Source: Deltaproteobacteria bacterium
GTDB lineage: Bacteria > Myxococcota > Myxococcia > Myxococcales > SZAS-1
Direction: 5' to 3'
NCBI GenBank assembly: GCA_018266075.1
Contig: JAFEBB010000016.1
Span: forward strand, 58,632 to 122,631
Length of the DNA stretch: 64,000 nt
Shown here: piece after piece, positions 36,396-44,050 of the stretch
How positions within the stretch are numbered: position 1 is the stretch's first letter
Layout of the letters: every line of letters starts with the position of its first letter
The notes under the pieces: generated by a model
Told to the model about the DNA's origin: nothing
Seen by the model: the letters and a program-made list of their open reading frames with translations, nothing else
Database searches by the model: none
Position numbers and translations under genes: made by a program

Positions 36396-38153
36396 ATGAA
36401 CGTTCGCGCCCTTCCCCTCGCTGCGCTTACGCTCTGCGCGTGCAGCAGCGCCGTCGTGAGCTCTGCGTCGTCGAGCGGGAGCGGCACCTCGTCGTCCACC
36501 ACCGCCGCAGGCTCGACGACGTCGACGAGCACCAGCGCGAGCTCCAGCGCCGCATCGACGACCGGCGGATCGCACGGCGCGAGCAGCGGCACCGGCTCGA
36601 CCAGCTCGACCACCACCGCTGGCTCCACATCCGGAAGCTCGACGACGACCACGACGAACGGTGGCACCGGGAGCACGGGCCTCACCCTCGGCCAGAGCAT
36701 CGACGCGCTCGTGGGCGTGAACGGCTTCATCGACGACCCGCAGGACAAGTTGCAGATCTTCGGAACGGTTCGCGAGTACCACAACTGGAGCGTCAACGAC
36801 GGCAACGGCGACGCGAGCTATGCCGGCTATCCCAACAACCAGCTCCAGTTCTCGCTCTGGGGCGGCTTCTGGGACTTCGACGCCTACTACACCCAGCTCG
36901 CACAGGCCGGCGTCACCGCGTGGCCCGCAGTTCAAGGCGGCGTGAGCTACCTGAACGACAGCGCCATCCCGCCCGTGGCCAGCGGCGCGGATCCCACGCA
37001 GCCTGCGTCGTACGTGGCCAGCGCCGACTTCCTCTGGCAGTACGCCGCGCGCTACGGCCAGACGCAGGTGAGCGACAGCCTTCTCAAGCTCGCCAGCGGC
37101 CAGACGCGCTCCAGCGGCCTGGGCGTGCTGCGCTACATCGAGAACGGCAACGAGCCGGATAACAACTGGACCCACGCCGACGGCTCGCCGCTCTTCAGCG
37201 CCGTCGACTTCGCCGCCAAGTCGAGCGCTGACTACGACGGCGACCAGGGCCGCCTGGGCACAACCGTGGGCATCAAGAACGCCGACCCGAACATGAAGAT
37301 GGTGCTCGCCGGCCTGGCCATGGCGGGCAGCTCGGACCCGGTGACGAACGCCATCACCTACCTCGAGGGCATCCGCACCTGGGCGCAGACCAACCGGGGC
37401 GGCAGCTTTCCCGCAGATGTGATCAATATTCATTACTACTGCTTTGGTCCGGATGGCTATGGAGTACCAAACCCGCGCCCCGGCAAGAGCCCGGAGGACT
37501 GCGGGCTGACGGCGCTGTTGCAGCAGATGGTGACGTACCGAAACACGAACTTGCCGGACAAGGAGCTCTGGCTCACCGAGTTCGGCTACGACACCGACCC
37601 AGGCTCCAACTTGCGCGCACCGGCCATCGGCGGCAACTCGGGCGAGATCGTCCAGGCCCAGTGGCTGACTCGGAGCATCCTGGCCATCGCCGAGTCGGGG
37701 ATCGATCGCGCCACCGTCTTCGTCTCCCGCGACGGCTGCACCGGCTCGAGCTGCGCCAACGCGTCGATCCAGTTCACCACCAGCGGCGTGACCACCGACA
37801 TGAACAGCGGCTTCACGCCCAAGCCGTCGTGGTTCTACTTGAGCGCGTTCCGCCACGCGCTCGCAGGCCTGCGCTTCGCGGGTACGCGTCCGACGGGCCG
37901 CAGCGACGTGCGCGTGGACGCCTTCGCCGATGCGAGCGGCCACGGCGCGTATGTGGTCTGGGTGCCCTCGAGCACCGCGGCCACGGCAAGCGGCTTCTCG
38001 CTCGCGGTCCCCGGCGCGACGAGCGCGACGCAGGTGCAGCTCGTCAACCAGAGCGCCACCGGCAGCTCGACCACGCTGACGATTTCGTCCGGCAGCGTGA
38101 GCGTGGACGTGAGCGAGACGCCGATCATCGTCCAGGTCGATCAGGTTCGCTGA
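36396..38153 (+). CDS. secreted lipoprotein glycoside hydrolase of clan GH-A type
   Basis: A 585-residue lipoprotein (lipobox LCAC, residues 12-15) with a Ser/Thr/Gly stalk to about residue 92. The catalytic domain spans about 100-430 and shows the clan A pair: the acid/base in YIENGNEPDNNW (about residue 252) and the nucleophile in LWLTEFGYDTD (about residue 394). A beta-sandwich tail follows, typical of family 39/5/30-type enzymes. It should cleave a polysaccharide outside the cell; the exact family and substrate cannot be fixed. Its 3' end overlaps the convergent DUF6483 gene by 13 bases. Confidence 0.8.
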   Translation: MNVRALPLAALTLCACSSAVVSSASSSGSGTSSSTTAAGSTTSTSTSASSSAASTTGGSHGASSGTGSTSSTTTAGSTSGSSTTTTTNGGTGSTGLTLGQSIDALVGVNGFIDDPQDKLQIFGTVREYHNWSVNDGNGDASYAGYPNNQLQFSLWGGFWDFDAYYTQLAQAGVTAWPAVQGGVSYLNDSAIPPVASGADPTQPASYVASADFLWQYAARYGQTQVSDSLLKLASGQTRSSGLGVLRYIENGNEPDNNWTHADGSPLFSAVDFAAKSSADYDGDQGRLGTTVGIKNADPNMKMVLAGLAMAGSSDPVTNAITYLEGIRTWAQTNRGGSFPADVINIHYYCFGPDGYGVPNPRPGKSPEDCGLTALLQQMVTYRNTNLPDKELWLTEFGYDTDPGSNLRAPAIGGNSGEIVQAQWLTRSILAIAESGIDRATVFVSRDGCTGSSCANASIQFTTSGVTTDMNSGFTPKPSWFYLSAFRHALAGLRFAGTRPTGRSDVRVDAFADASGHGAYVVWVPSSTAATASGFSLAVPGATSATQVQLVNQSATGSSTTLTISSGSVSVDVSETPIIVQVDQVR

Positions 38154-38476
38154 TCACTCGCGAGCTGCAGCGCCGAGATCCGGTGCCGCAGCTTCTCCGC
38201 TTCCTCGTGACGGTTGGCGGCCTTCAAGAGCTCCACCTTCTCGGCCAGGATGCGCGCCAGCACCTCCGCGCGCTCCTTCGAGCCGAGCAGCTTGGCGGCC
38301 GTACGCGCGTCCACGCTCTCGAGCAGCCCGAGGTCGATGCCGAGCAACTGTGGAATCGCGTCGTCCACTTCGCGCAGCGCGCGATCGAGCTCGCCCTCCT
38401 GGCGCAGCCCGGCCAGCCGCGCGAGGAAGCTCCCGAGCCGCTCGATCATCCGCTGCACGTAGTCGCGGTCTGTCAT
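38141..38476 (-). CDS. DUF6483-like small helical protein
   Basis: A 111-residue all-helical protein starting MTDRDYVQRMIERLG at 38476, which resembles the DYI.RMIEQ start of the DUF6483 family. The middle has LLGIDLGLLESVDARTAAKLLG and the end a helical hairpin with AANRHEEAEKLRHRI, TPR-like. A much longer frame upstream is Arg/Ala-rich and is rejected. Function unknown. Confidence 0.72.
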   Translation of the reverse strand: MTDRDYVQRMIERLGSFLARLAGLRQEGELDRALREVDDAIPQLLGIDLGLLESVDARTAAKLLGSKERAEVLARILAEKVELLKAANRHEEAEKLRHRISALQLASDQRT

Positions 38477-38520
38477 CCGTGGATGCAGCCTGTCACACCC
38501 GTCCCGCCGACAGCAGCTGG

Positions 38521-39147
38521 CTAGCGACCCGCTGCACGACGCCGGACGCGCGGCGATACGCCCCTGAGCCGGGCGAGCACGGCCTGCGTGGCTTCTTCGA
38601 CCGTGGCTTCGATGTCGATGGCTCCCGGCTGCACGTGCACCTGCACCGCGATGCCAATCACCACGCCCACGAGCAGCGCAGCCAGCGCGTCGACCGACAC
38701 GTCGCCGAACGCGCCCTGGCGCTGACCGGAGCGCAAGAGCCGCGCGGTCTGCTCGCGATAGCGCGCGTAGAGCGCGGCGTTCACCTTTCGCGCGCGCGGG
38801 TCCTGCGCGAGGCGGCTCCAAAACGAGAAGAGGATGCGCGCGGCGTCGAGGTTCTCCACGAAGCCGCGCACGTTGGCGCGCAGCACGGCGCGGACCTTCT
38901 CCTCCGGCTGGAGGCTCGCGCTCGCTTCCGCGTGCGTGCCCGCGTCGATCTCGTCGATGGCGCTCTGCAAGACCGCATCGACGATCTCGTCCTTGTTCTT
39001 GAAGTGGTAGGTGATCACGCCGCGCGTGAACGCCAGCCGCTCCTCGAGCGCAGCGAAGGTGAGCGCGTCGAGGCCGTCCTCGGCCACGAGCTGCCGCGCC
39101 GCTCTCAGGATCTGGCCCCGGCGAAAATCGCGGACGGTCTCAGGCAC
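38521..39147 (-). CDS. TetR/AcrR family transcriptional regulator
   Basis: A 208-residue repressor-type protein. The N-terminal helix-turn-helix is clear: ILRAARQLVAEDG, LTFAALEERLAFTRGVITYHFKNKDEIVDAVL. The C-terminal ligand domain is helical, with a hydrophobic segment (ALAALLVGVVIGIAV) lining the dimer or pocket. It overlaps the end of the FAD oxidoreductase gene by eight bases, so it is the second gene of that operon. A near-perfect 18-bp palindrome lies over the operon promoter at 40815-40832 and is the likely autoregulatory operator. Confidence 0.92.
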   Translation of the reverse strand: MPETVRDFRRGQILRAARQLVAEDGLDALTFAALEERLAFTRGVITYHFKNKDEIVDAVLQSAIDEIDAGTHAEASASLQPEEKVRAVLRANVRGFVENLDAARILFSFWSRLAQDPRARKVNAALYARYREQTARLLRSGQRQGAFGDVSVDALAALLVGVVIGIAVQVHVQPGAIDIEATVEEATQAVLARLRGVSPRVRRRAAGR

Positions 39148-40786
39148 GCAGCTCCTCGACAGTCGCCTCGCTCGCCGGCGACCGGTGCTTCGGCACCCAG
39201 GTCTCCGGGTGCTCGGCGGGAAAGATTCGCAGATTCTGGCCCTGCGCGCGCAACAGGTCGCGCACGCGGCAGCGCAGGATCTGCTGCGCCGCCACGAACC
39301 CGGAGATGGTCGCGCCCATGACGCCGTGGCTCAGCGTGCTCGCGCCCACCATCGAGAGCCCGTCGAGCTCGGTCTTCACCGGGTACGAGAGCGGCCCGAC
39401 TTGGAGTCGGCCCTTCTCGATGCCGTAGAGGTTTCCGCGCGTGGCCATGCAGTAGTGCGAGTTGGTGAGCGGCGTCGCCAGGTCCGCGAAGACCACGCGC
39501 GACTTGATGCCGGGGACGAAACGCTCCGCGCCGTCGAGCATCTTCTCGAGCAGCACCTTCTTCATCTCTGCGTAGTCCGCGGGCCGCGCGCCGAAGCTGG
39601 TGTGCGCCCACTTCTGGAAGGCGTCGTAGCCCACGAAGGCGAACGACTCCATCGTGTGGTGGCCCTTCTGGTGCTTCGATGGATCCTTCAGCGTGGTGAC
39701 GGTGAGGAACTGGCCCGGCGGCGGACCGTCCTCGAGCCCAGACGCCGTGAGTCCCTGCTTGTAGATGCCCTCCACGTCGGTGTCCCGGTAGTACCAGACG
39801 TTGCCCGAGTCGAGGCCCGCGGCGCGCACGTCCATGTCCACGGCCATGAAGAGGCTGAGGCAGCTCACCGAGTAGCGCGTGCGATCGAGTCGGAAGCGCA
39901 GCACGCGGCTCAGGTGCTCACGGCCAACGAGGCGACCAAACGTGATCTCCGGATCGGCGTTGCTGATGACGTGCTTGGCGCGAATCTCCGTTCCGTCGGC
40001 GAGGCGCACGCCGATGGCGCGGCGATTCTCGACGAGGATCTTCTCCACGCGCGTGTTGAGGCGCAGCTCGCCGCCGGCCCGCTTGAGCGCGCGGTGGAAG
40101 GCGCGCGGCAAGACGAACGCGCCGCCCTTCGGGTAGTAGCCGCCCTTGAAGTAGTGCGCGGTCACCGACGCGTGCACGGCAGCGGGCGCCATCGACGGCG
40201 GCAAACCGTGATCGCCCGACTGCGCCGCGAAGATGGCGCGCACCCTGGGATCGCTCACGTGGTGCTCGATGAGCGCGCGGGCGCTGCGCAGGCCCCAGCG
40301 CGCGACGGTGGGCGACTGGAAGGGCAAGCGAACGATGTCGCCGAGCCCGTGCAGATCAAAGAGCTGGCCCAGCTCCGCGCCCATCTTCTCCACGTCGCGC
40401 AGGTAGCCGTCGATGCCGGCGCTCTCGTGCGGAAAGCGCGACTTGAGCCGCTCCGCGAAGGCCGCGCGGCTGTTGGGGATGTCGAAGCGATCGTTGCCGA
40501 TGAGGATGTGGTCGTAGCCGTCGGGGTTGAGCTCGCAGAAGGCGAGGTCGTTGGCCACGCCGAGGCCCTCGTAGAAGGCGCGCGCGCGGCCGCCCGGCTC
40601 CAGCTCGCCGAGGTAATGCACGCCGGGGCTGAACCTGTAGCCCTCGAGCGTGAACGAGTGGCACCAGCCGCCGGGCACCTCGTGCTGCTCGAGGACGACC
40701 ACCTTCTGGCCGGCCTGCGCCAGGCAGAGCGCAGCGGCGAGTCCGCCAGCTCCCGAGCCAATGACCACCGCGTCGACGTCTGCCAT
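39140..40786 (-). CDS. FAD-dependent oxidoreductase of the carotenoid isomerase/retinol saturase group
   Basis: A 548-residue flavoenzyme. The dinucleotide-binding start is VVIGSGAGGLAAALCLAQ followed by VVVLEQHEVPGGWCHSF, and the family turn FSPGVHYLGEL. The C-terminal FAD motif region includes LDGLSMVGASTLSHGVMGA. The class oxidises or isomerises polyenes or saturates retinol-like double bonds; the substrate is not set by sequence. The start at 40786 is chosen because the ATG at 40825 lies inside the promoter and operator. It heads an operon with the TetR gene. Its promoter (TTGTTT, 18 bases, TATAAG) is in the divergent region. Confidence 0.85.
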   Translation of the reverse strand: MADVDAVVIGSGAGGLAAALCLAQAGQKVVVLEQHEVPGGWCHSFTLEGYRFSPGVHYLGELEPGGRARAFYEGLGVANDLAFCELNPDGYDHILIGNDRFDIPNSRAAFAERLKSRFPHESAGIDGYLRDVEKMGAELGQLFDLHGLGDIVRLPFQSPTVARWGLRSARALIEHHVSDPRVRAIFAAQSGDHGLPPSMAPAAVHASVTAHYFKGGYYPKGGAFVLPRAFHRALKRAGGELRLNTRVEKILVENRRAIGVRLADGTEIRAKHVISNADPEITFGRLVGREHLSRVLRFRLDRTRYSVSCLSLFMAVDMDVRAAGLDSGNVWYYRDTDVEGIYKQGLTASGLEDGPPPGQFLTVTTLKDPSKHQKGHHTMESFAFVGYDAFQKWAHTSFGARPADYAEMKKVLLEKMLDGAERFVPGIKSRVVFADLATPLTNSHYCMATRGNLYGIEKGRLQVGPLSYPVKTELDGLSMVGASTLSHGVMGATISGFVAAQQILRCRVRDLLRAQGQNLRIFPAEHPETWVPKHRSPASEATVEELRA

Positions 40787-40813
40787 GTGCGCGCCCCCCC
40801 TGAGATGGACGCA

Positions 40814-40843
40814 CTTATAACGCACGTTCTAATTTTAAAACAA
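40814..40843 (-). promoter_or_regulatory. sigma-70-like promoter with TetR-type palindromic operator
   Basis: On the minus strand, -35 TTGTTT (40838-40843) and -10 TATAAG (40814-40819) are separated by 18 bases and lie 28 bases upstream of the FAD oxidoreductase start. The palindrome TTATAACG-CA-CGTTCTAA (40815-40832, seven of eight pairs complementary) covers the -10 and most of the spacer. A repressor bound there would block RNA polymerase. The size and AACG/CGTT core fit TetR operators, and the operon encodes a TetR protein. Confidence 0.68.
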
Positions 40844-40860
40844 CTGTCTCAATTGCGACG

Positions 40861-41598
40861 GAGCGAGCAGGCCGCTCCAGCTCGGCATTCCATGCGGCCA
40901 CGATTCGCTTTCCCAGCGTCTCGGCCCTGCCGGCGATCGTCTCGCGCATCCGCCGCGCCTTCGATCTCGACGCGGACGTCGCCGCGATCTGCGCGCACCT
41001 CTCGCGCGACGCGGTCCTCGATCCGCTCCTCGCGGCGCGCCCTGGCCTGCGCGCGCCCGGCGGCTGGGACGGCTTCGAGGTCGGCGTTCGCGCCATCCTC
41101 GGCCAGCAGATCACGCTCGAGGCGGGTCGAAAGCTCGCGGTGCAGCTCGTGGAGGTGTGCACACCCGCGGCGTCCATGCAGACCACGGCCGACGTCGGCC
41201 TGACCCATGCCTTCCCGCTGCCGGCACAGGTGGCCGCCGCCGATCTCCGAAGCATGAAGATGCCGAACGCGCGCAAGGAGGCGCTGGTGGCGTGGGCGAA
41301 GGCGGCGCTCGCCAATCCCCGGCTCTTCGAGCCGCTCGACTCGATCGAGGCGACGGTGGCGCAGCTCCGCGCCATCCGTGGCATCGGCGATTGGACCGCG
41401 CACTACATCGCCCTGCGCTCGGTGCGCGAGCCCGATGCGTTCCCGGCGAGCGACGTGGCACTCTTGCGCAGCGTCGCGAAGCGGTCCGCGCCGCTCGATG
41501 CGACGCAGTTGCTGGCGCGCGCCGAGCGCTGGCGTCCCTGGCGCGCGTACGCGGCGCAGCACCTGTGGGCCGCGGATGCTCGAGGAGACGACGGATGA
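40861..41598 (+). pseudogene. DNA-3-methyladenine glycosylase (AlkA-like), N-terminally truncated
   Basis: The frame encodes the AlkA core: RIRRAFDLDADVAAI, GWDGFEVGVRAILGQQI, the helix-hairpin-helix LRAIRGIGDWTAHYIALR, and catalytic Asp in AFPASDVALL. Family likeness begins near 40890, yet the N-terminal AlkA domain (about 80 residues) is absent and there is no room for it: the divergent oxidoreductase begins at 40786. No ATG, GTG or TTG occurs in frame between the stop at 40801 and GTG 41140; starting there would lose a third of the remaining core. It is thus probably a remnant, or uses a rare start such as CTG or ATT. The 3' end overlaps the ogt-like gene (ATGA), showing it was the first gene of an alkylation-repair pair. 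Confidence 0.65.
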
Positions 41599-42152
41599 AC
41601 GACAGGCTCCGGCTCTTCGTCGACCACCTCGACACCCCCATCGGCCGCTTCGCGATCGTCGCGGACGCCGAGGGTTGCCTGCGGGCCGCAGGCTTCACCG
41701 ATCGTCACGCGCGCATGGAGTTGGAGCTCAAGCGCTCGACCGCGAACGCGGACTTCGAGCTCGAAGAGGCCGTGAACCCGGGCGGCCTCACCGAAGCGAT
41801 GGCGCGCTACTTCGCGGGTGAGCTCGCCGCCATCGAGGCGCTGCCCACCGCGGCCGAAGGGACCGAGTTCCAGAAGGCCGTGTGGCGCGCGCTCCGCGAG
41901 ATCCCCTGCGGCGAGACGCGCAGCTATGGCGACCTCGCGCGCAGAATCGGCCGGCCCAACGCCGTGCGCGCCGTGGGCCTGGCCAACGGCAGCAACCCGA
42001 TCGCCGTCATCGTTCCCTGCCACCGCGTCATCGGCTCCGACGGCTCGCTGACCGGCTACGGTGGCGGCGTGGAGCGCAAGGCGTGGTTGCTCGCGCACGA
42101 GCGCGGCACGCGACAGCTCGCGCTCGGCTTCGCGCAGACGCGTTCACGCTGA
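41595..42152 (+). CDS. ogt: methylated-DNA-[protein]-cysteine S-methyltransferase
   Basis: A 185-residue suicide repair enzyme that removes alkyl groups from O6-alkylguanine. The acceptor motif IVPCHRVIGSDG and the DNA-binding helix-turn-helix (SYGDLARRIGRPNAVRAVGLANG) are intact, and GYGGGVERK follows. The N-terminal ribonuclease-like domain is present, giving a full-length Ogt-type protein without the Ada N-domain. The start ATG overlaps the stop of the alkA-like frame. Both act on alkylated DNA, so an operon makes sense even though the first gene looks damaged. Confidence 0.93.
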   Translation: MNDRLRLFVDHLDTPIGRFAIVADAEGCLRAAGFTDRHARMELELKRSTANADFELEEAVNPGGLTEAMARYFAGELAAIEALPTAAEGTEFQKAVWRALREIPCGETRSYGDLARRIGRPNAVRAVGLANGSNPIAVIVPCHRVIGSDGSLTGYGGGVERKAWLLAHERGTRQLALGFAQTRSR

Positions 42153-42177
42153 GATGCGATTCGGCTGCACGCAAGAG

Positions 42178-42251
42178 TGCGCCCAGAGGGATTCGAACCC
42201 CCGACCCACGGCTTCGAAGGCCGTTGCTCTATCCAGCTGAGCTATAGGCGC
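42178..42251 (-). tRNA. tRNA-Arg (anticodon TCG)
   Basis: On the minus strand, acceptor GCGCCTA pairs with TGGGCGC, the anticodon loop is CTTCGAA between ACGGC and GCCGT, and the T loop is GTTCGAATC. The 3' CCA is not encoded. The gene begins three bases after a terminator-like hairpin and T-run. Confidence 0.95.
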
Positions 42252-42253
42252 GG

Positions 42254-42289
42254 AAAAAACGCCCGCGAGCCGGAACCGACTCGCGGGCG
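42254..42289 (-). terminator. hairpin and T-run inside the tRNA cluster
   Basis: CGCCCGCGAG (42260-42269) pairs perfectly with CTCGCGGGCG (42280-42289). On the minus strand it is followed by TTTTTT (42259-42254). It sits between tRNA-His and tRNA-Arg(TCG), and reads as an intrinsic terminator for the upstream three tRNA genes, or as a processing hairpin if tRNA-Arg(TCG) is on the same transcript. Confidence 0.7.
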
Positions 42290-42299
42290 GTGATGCAAC

Positions 42300-42376
42300 T
42301 GGGGTGAGTAATGGGGCTCGAACCCACGACCTGAGGAGTCACAGTCCTCCGCTCTAACCAGCTGAGCTATACTCAC
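42300..42376 (-). tRNA. tRNA-His (anticodon GTG)
   Basis: On the minus strand, acceptor GTGAGTA pairs with TACTCAC, the anticodon loop is CTGTGAC between GAGGA and TCCTC, and the discriminator is C, as expected for tRNA-His. A G just upstream can supply G-1. The CCA end is encoded. Confidence 0.95.
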
Positions 42377-42427
42377 CACACTTCAGCTTCCTACTTCTTA
42401 CTACTTACTACTCCTGACTTACTGCTT

Positions 42428-42501
42428 CGCGCCAGGCGGGAGTCGAACCCACGACCAACGGCTTAGAAGGCCGTTGCTCTATCCAACTGAGCTACTGGCG
42501 C
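42428..42501 (-). tRNA. tRNA-Arg (anticodon TCT)
   Basis: On the minus strand, acceptor GCGCCAG pairs with CTGGCGC, the anticodon stem-loop is ACGGC-CTTCTAA-GCCGT and the T loop starts GTTCGACTC. CCA is not encoded. Confidence 0.95.
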
Positions 42502-42521
42502 ACAAATCCGCCAGCGGAAAA

Positions 42522-42599
<78 letters not shown>

Positions 42600-42675
42600 T
42601 TCCGCTCCTCCATCTCGCCCGAATCACCGCGGCCTTTTACCGGGCCGCCCGCGCCTTCGCAAGTGTGAGCAGCGT

Positions 42676-43269
42676 TCAGGGTCGAGCAAGCTCGCGCAGG
42701 TGCGGGGCCATCTGGGCCAGGGCCCTGGACCGGTGCGAGCGCGCGTTCTTCTCGGCGGCGGTGAGCTGGGCGAAGCTGCGGCCGTCGTCGCCGATGAAGA
42801 CCGGGTCGTAGCCGAAGCCGCCCTGCCCCACGAAGGCGCGACCGATGGTGCCGTCGCAGCGGCCCTCGACCTCGACGATCGGTCCGCCCGGCAACGCCAG
42901 GCAAAGCGCGCAGGTGTAGTGGGCGTCGCGCTGTCCGTCGGGGACACCGTCCAATCGCGCCACGAGCGCGCGGGTGCGGTCCTCGTCGCTGCCCTCGACC
43001 CAGCGTGCGGAGTGCACGCCCGGCTCGCCGCCGAGCGCGTCGACGGAGATTCCGGAGTCATCGGCCAGCGTCGGCTGCCCGGTGAATGTCGCGAGCGCCA
43101 CGGCCTTGAGCCGCGCGTTGTCGGCGAACGTCTTGCCGTCCTCGACGACGTCCGGCGCGCCCGGGAACGCATCGCGACCCACGACCTCGAGCGCGAGCCC
43201 GAGCTGCGACATCAGCTCACGCAGCTCGCGCAGCTTGTGGGCGCTCGTGGTGGCGACGACCAACTTCAT
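42676..43269 (-). CDS. rdgB: RdgB/HAM1 family non-canonical purine NTP pyrophosphatase
   Basis: A 197-residue housecleaning enzyme that hydrolyses dITP, XTP and related nucleotides to monophosphates. The N-terminal ATTSAHKLREL matches the S/T-x-x-x-x-K-x-x-E motif. ETA-like FADNARLKA and the metal site LADDSGISVDALGGEPGVHSARW are intact, as is GYDPVF near the C-terminus. The length is normal. The ATG lies three bases after the rph stop, so the two are one operon, an arrangement known in several bacterial groups. Confidence 0.95.
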   Translation of the reverse strand: MKLVVATTSAHKLRELRELMSQLGLALEVVGRDAFPGAPDVVEDGKTFADNARLKAVALATFTGQPTLADDSGISVDALGGEPGVHSARWVEGSDEDRTRALVARLDGVPDGQRDAHYTCALCLALPGGPIVEVEGRCDGTIGRAFVGQGGFGYDPVFIGDDGRSFAQLTAAEKNARSHRSRALAQMAPHLRELARP

Positions 43270-43272
43270 CCG

Positions 43273-43998
43273 CTAGCGGCCCAGCGCCTGCTTCTGCTTC
43301 TCCACCAGCCCGCCGATCCCGTGCAGCGCGAGATCGAGCATCTGGTCGAGCTTGGCGCGCGCGAACGGCTTGCCCTCGGCGGTGCCCTGAACTTCCACGA
43401 GCTCGATGCCGCTCGGCGTGGCGATCCCGGCGACGTTGAGATCCACCTCGGCCTTGCTGTCCTCCTCGTAGTCGAGGTCGAGGCGCAGCTCGCCGTTCAC
43501 GAAGCCCACGCTCACCGCGGCCACGTAGTTGAGGTTCGGCATGCGCTTGATCGTGCCGGCCTTGTGCAGCTTCTGCAGCGCGAGCCCGAGGGCCACGCAC
43601 GCGCCGGTGATGCTCGCGGTGCGGGTGCCGCCGTCGGCCTGGATGACGTCGCAGTCGAGCTGGATGGTGCGCGGGCCGAGCTCCTTGAGCTCGATGGCTG
43701 CGCGCATGGCCCGGCCGATGAGCCGCTGGATCTCCATCGTCCGGCCGCCCTGCTTGCCCTTGGCGGCCTCGCGCGCGGTGCGGGTGTGCGTGCTGCGCGG
43801 GAGCATGCCGTACTCGGCCGTGACCCAGCCGCCGCCGCTGCCGAGCACGTGCGGCGGAACCTTCTCCTCCACGCTCGCGGTGCAGAGCACCTTGGTCTCG
43901 CCAAACTCGACGAGGACGCTGCCCTCAGCGTGCTTGGTGAAGCCGGCGTTCAGCGTGATGGGGCGCAGGTCGCGCGGGCTGCGATCGTTCGCTCGCAT
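43273..43998 (-). CDS. rph: ribonuclease PH
   Basis: A 241-residue phosphate-dependent 3'-5' exonuclease that trims tRNA precursors. The start [14 protein letters not shown] at 43998 is the standard N-terminus, and the longer frame upstream is rejected. [55 protein letters not shown] and [21 protein letters not shown] are the expected phosphate and RNA-binding motifs. It heads an rph-rdgB operon downstream of, and possibly processing, the neighbouring tRNAs. Confidence 0.96.
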   Translation of the reverse strand: MRANDRSPRDLRPITLNAGFTKHAEGSVLVEFGETKVLCTASVEEKVPPHVLGSGGGWVTAEYGMLPRSTHTRTAREAAKGKQGGRTMEIQRLIGRAMRAAIELKELGPRTIQLDCDVIQADGGTRTASITGACVALGLALQKLHKAGTIKRMPNLNYVAAVSVGFVNGELRLDLDYEEDSKAEVDLNVAGIATPSGIELVEVQGTAEGKPFARAKLDQMLDLALHGIGGLVEKQKQALGR

Positions 43999-44050
43999 GC
44001 AAGCCTCGAATCGGAAGGGACGCGACTTGTATCGGCGCGGCCCAGACCCG

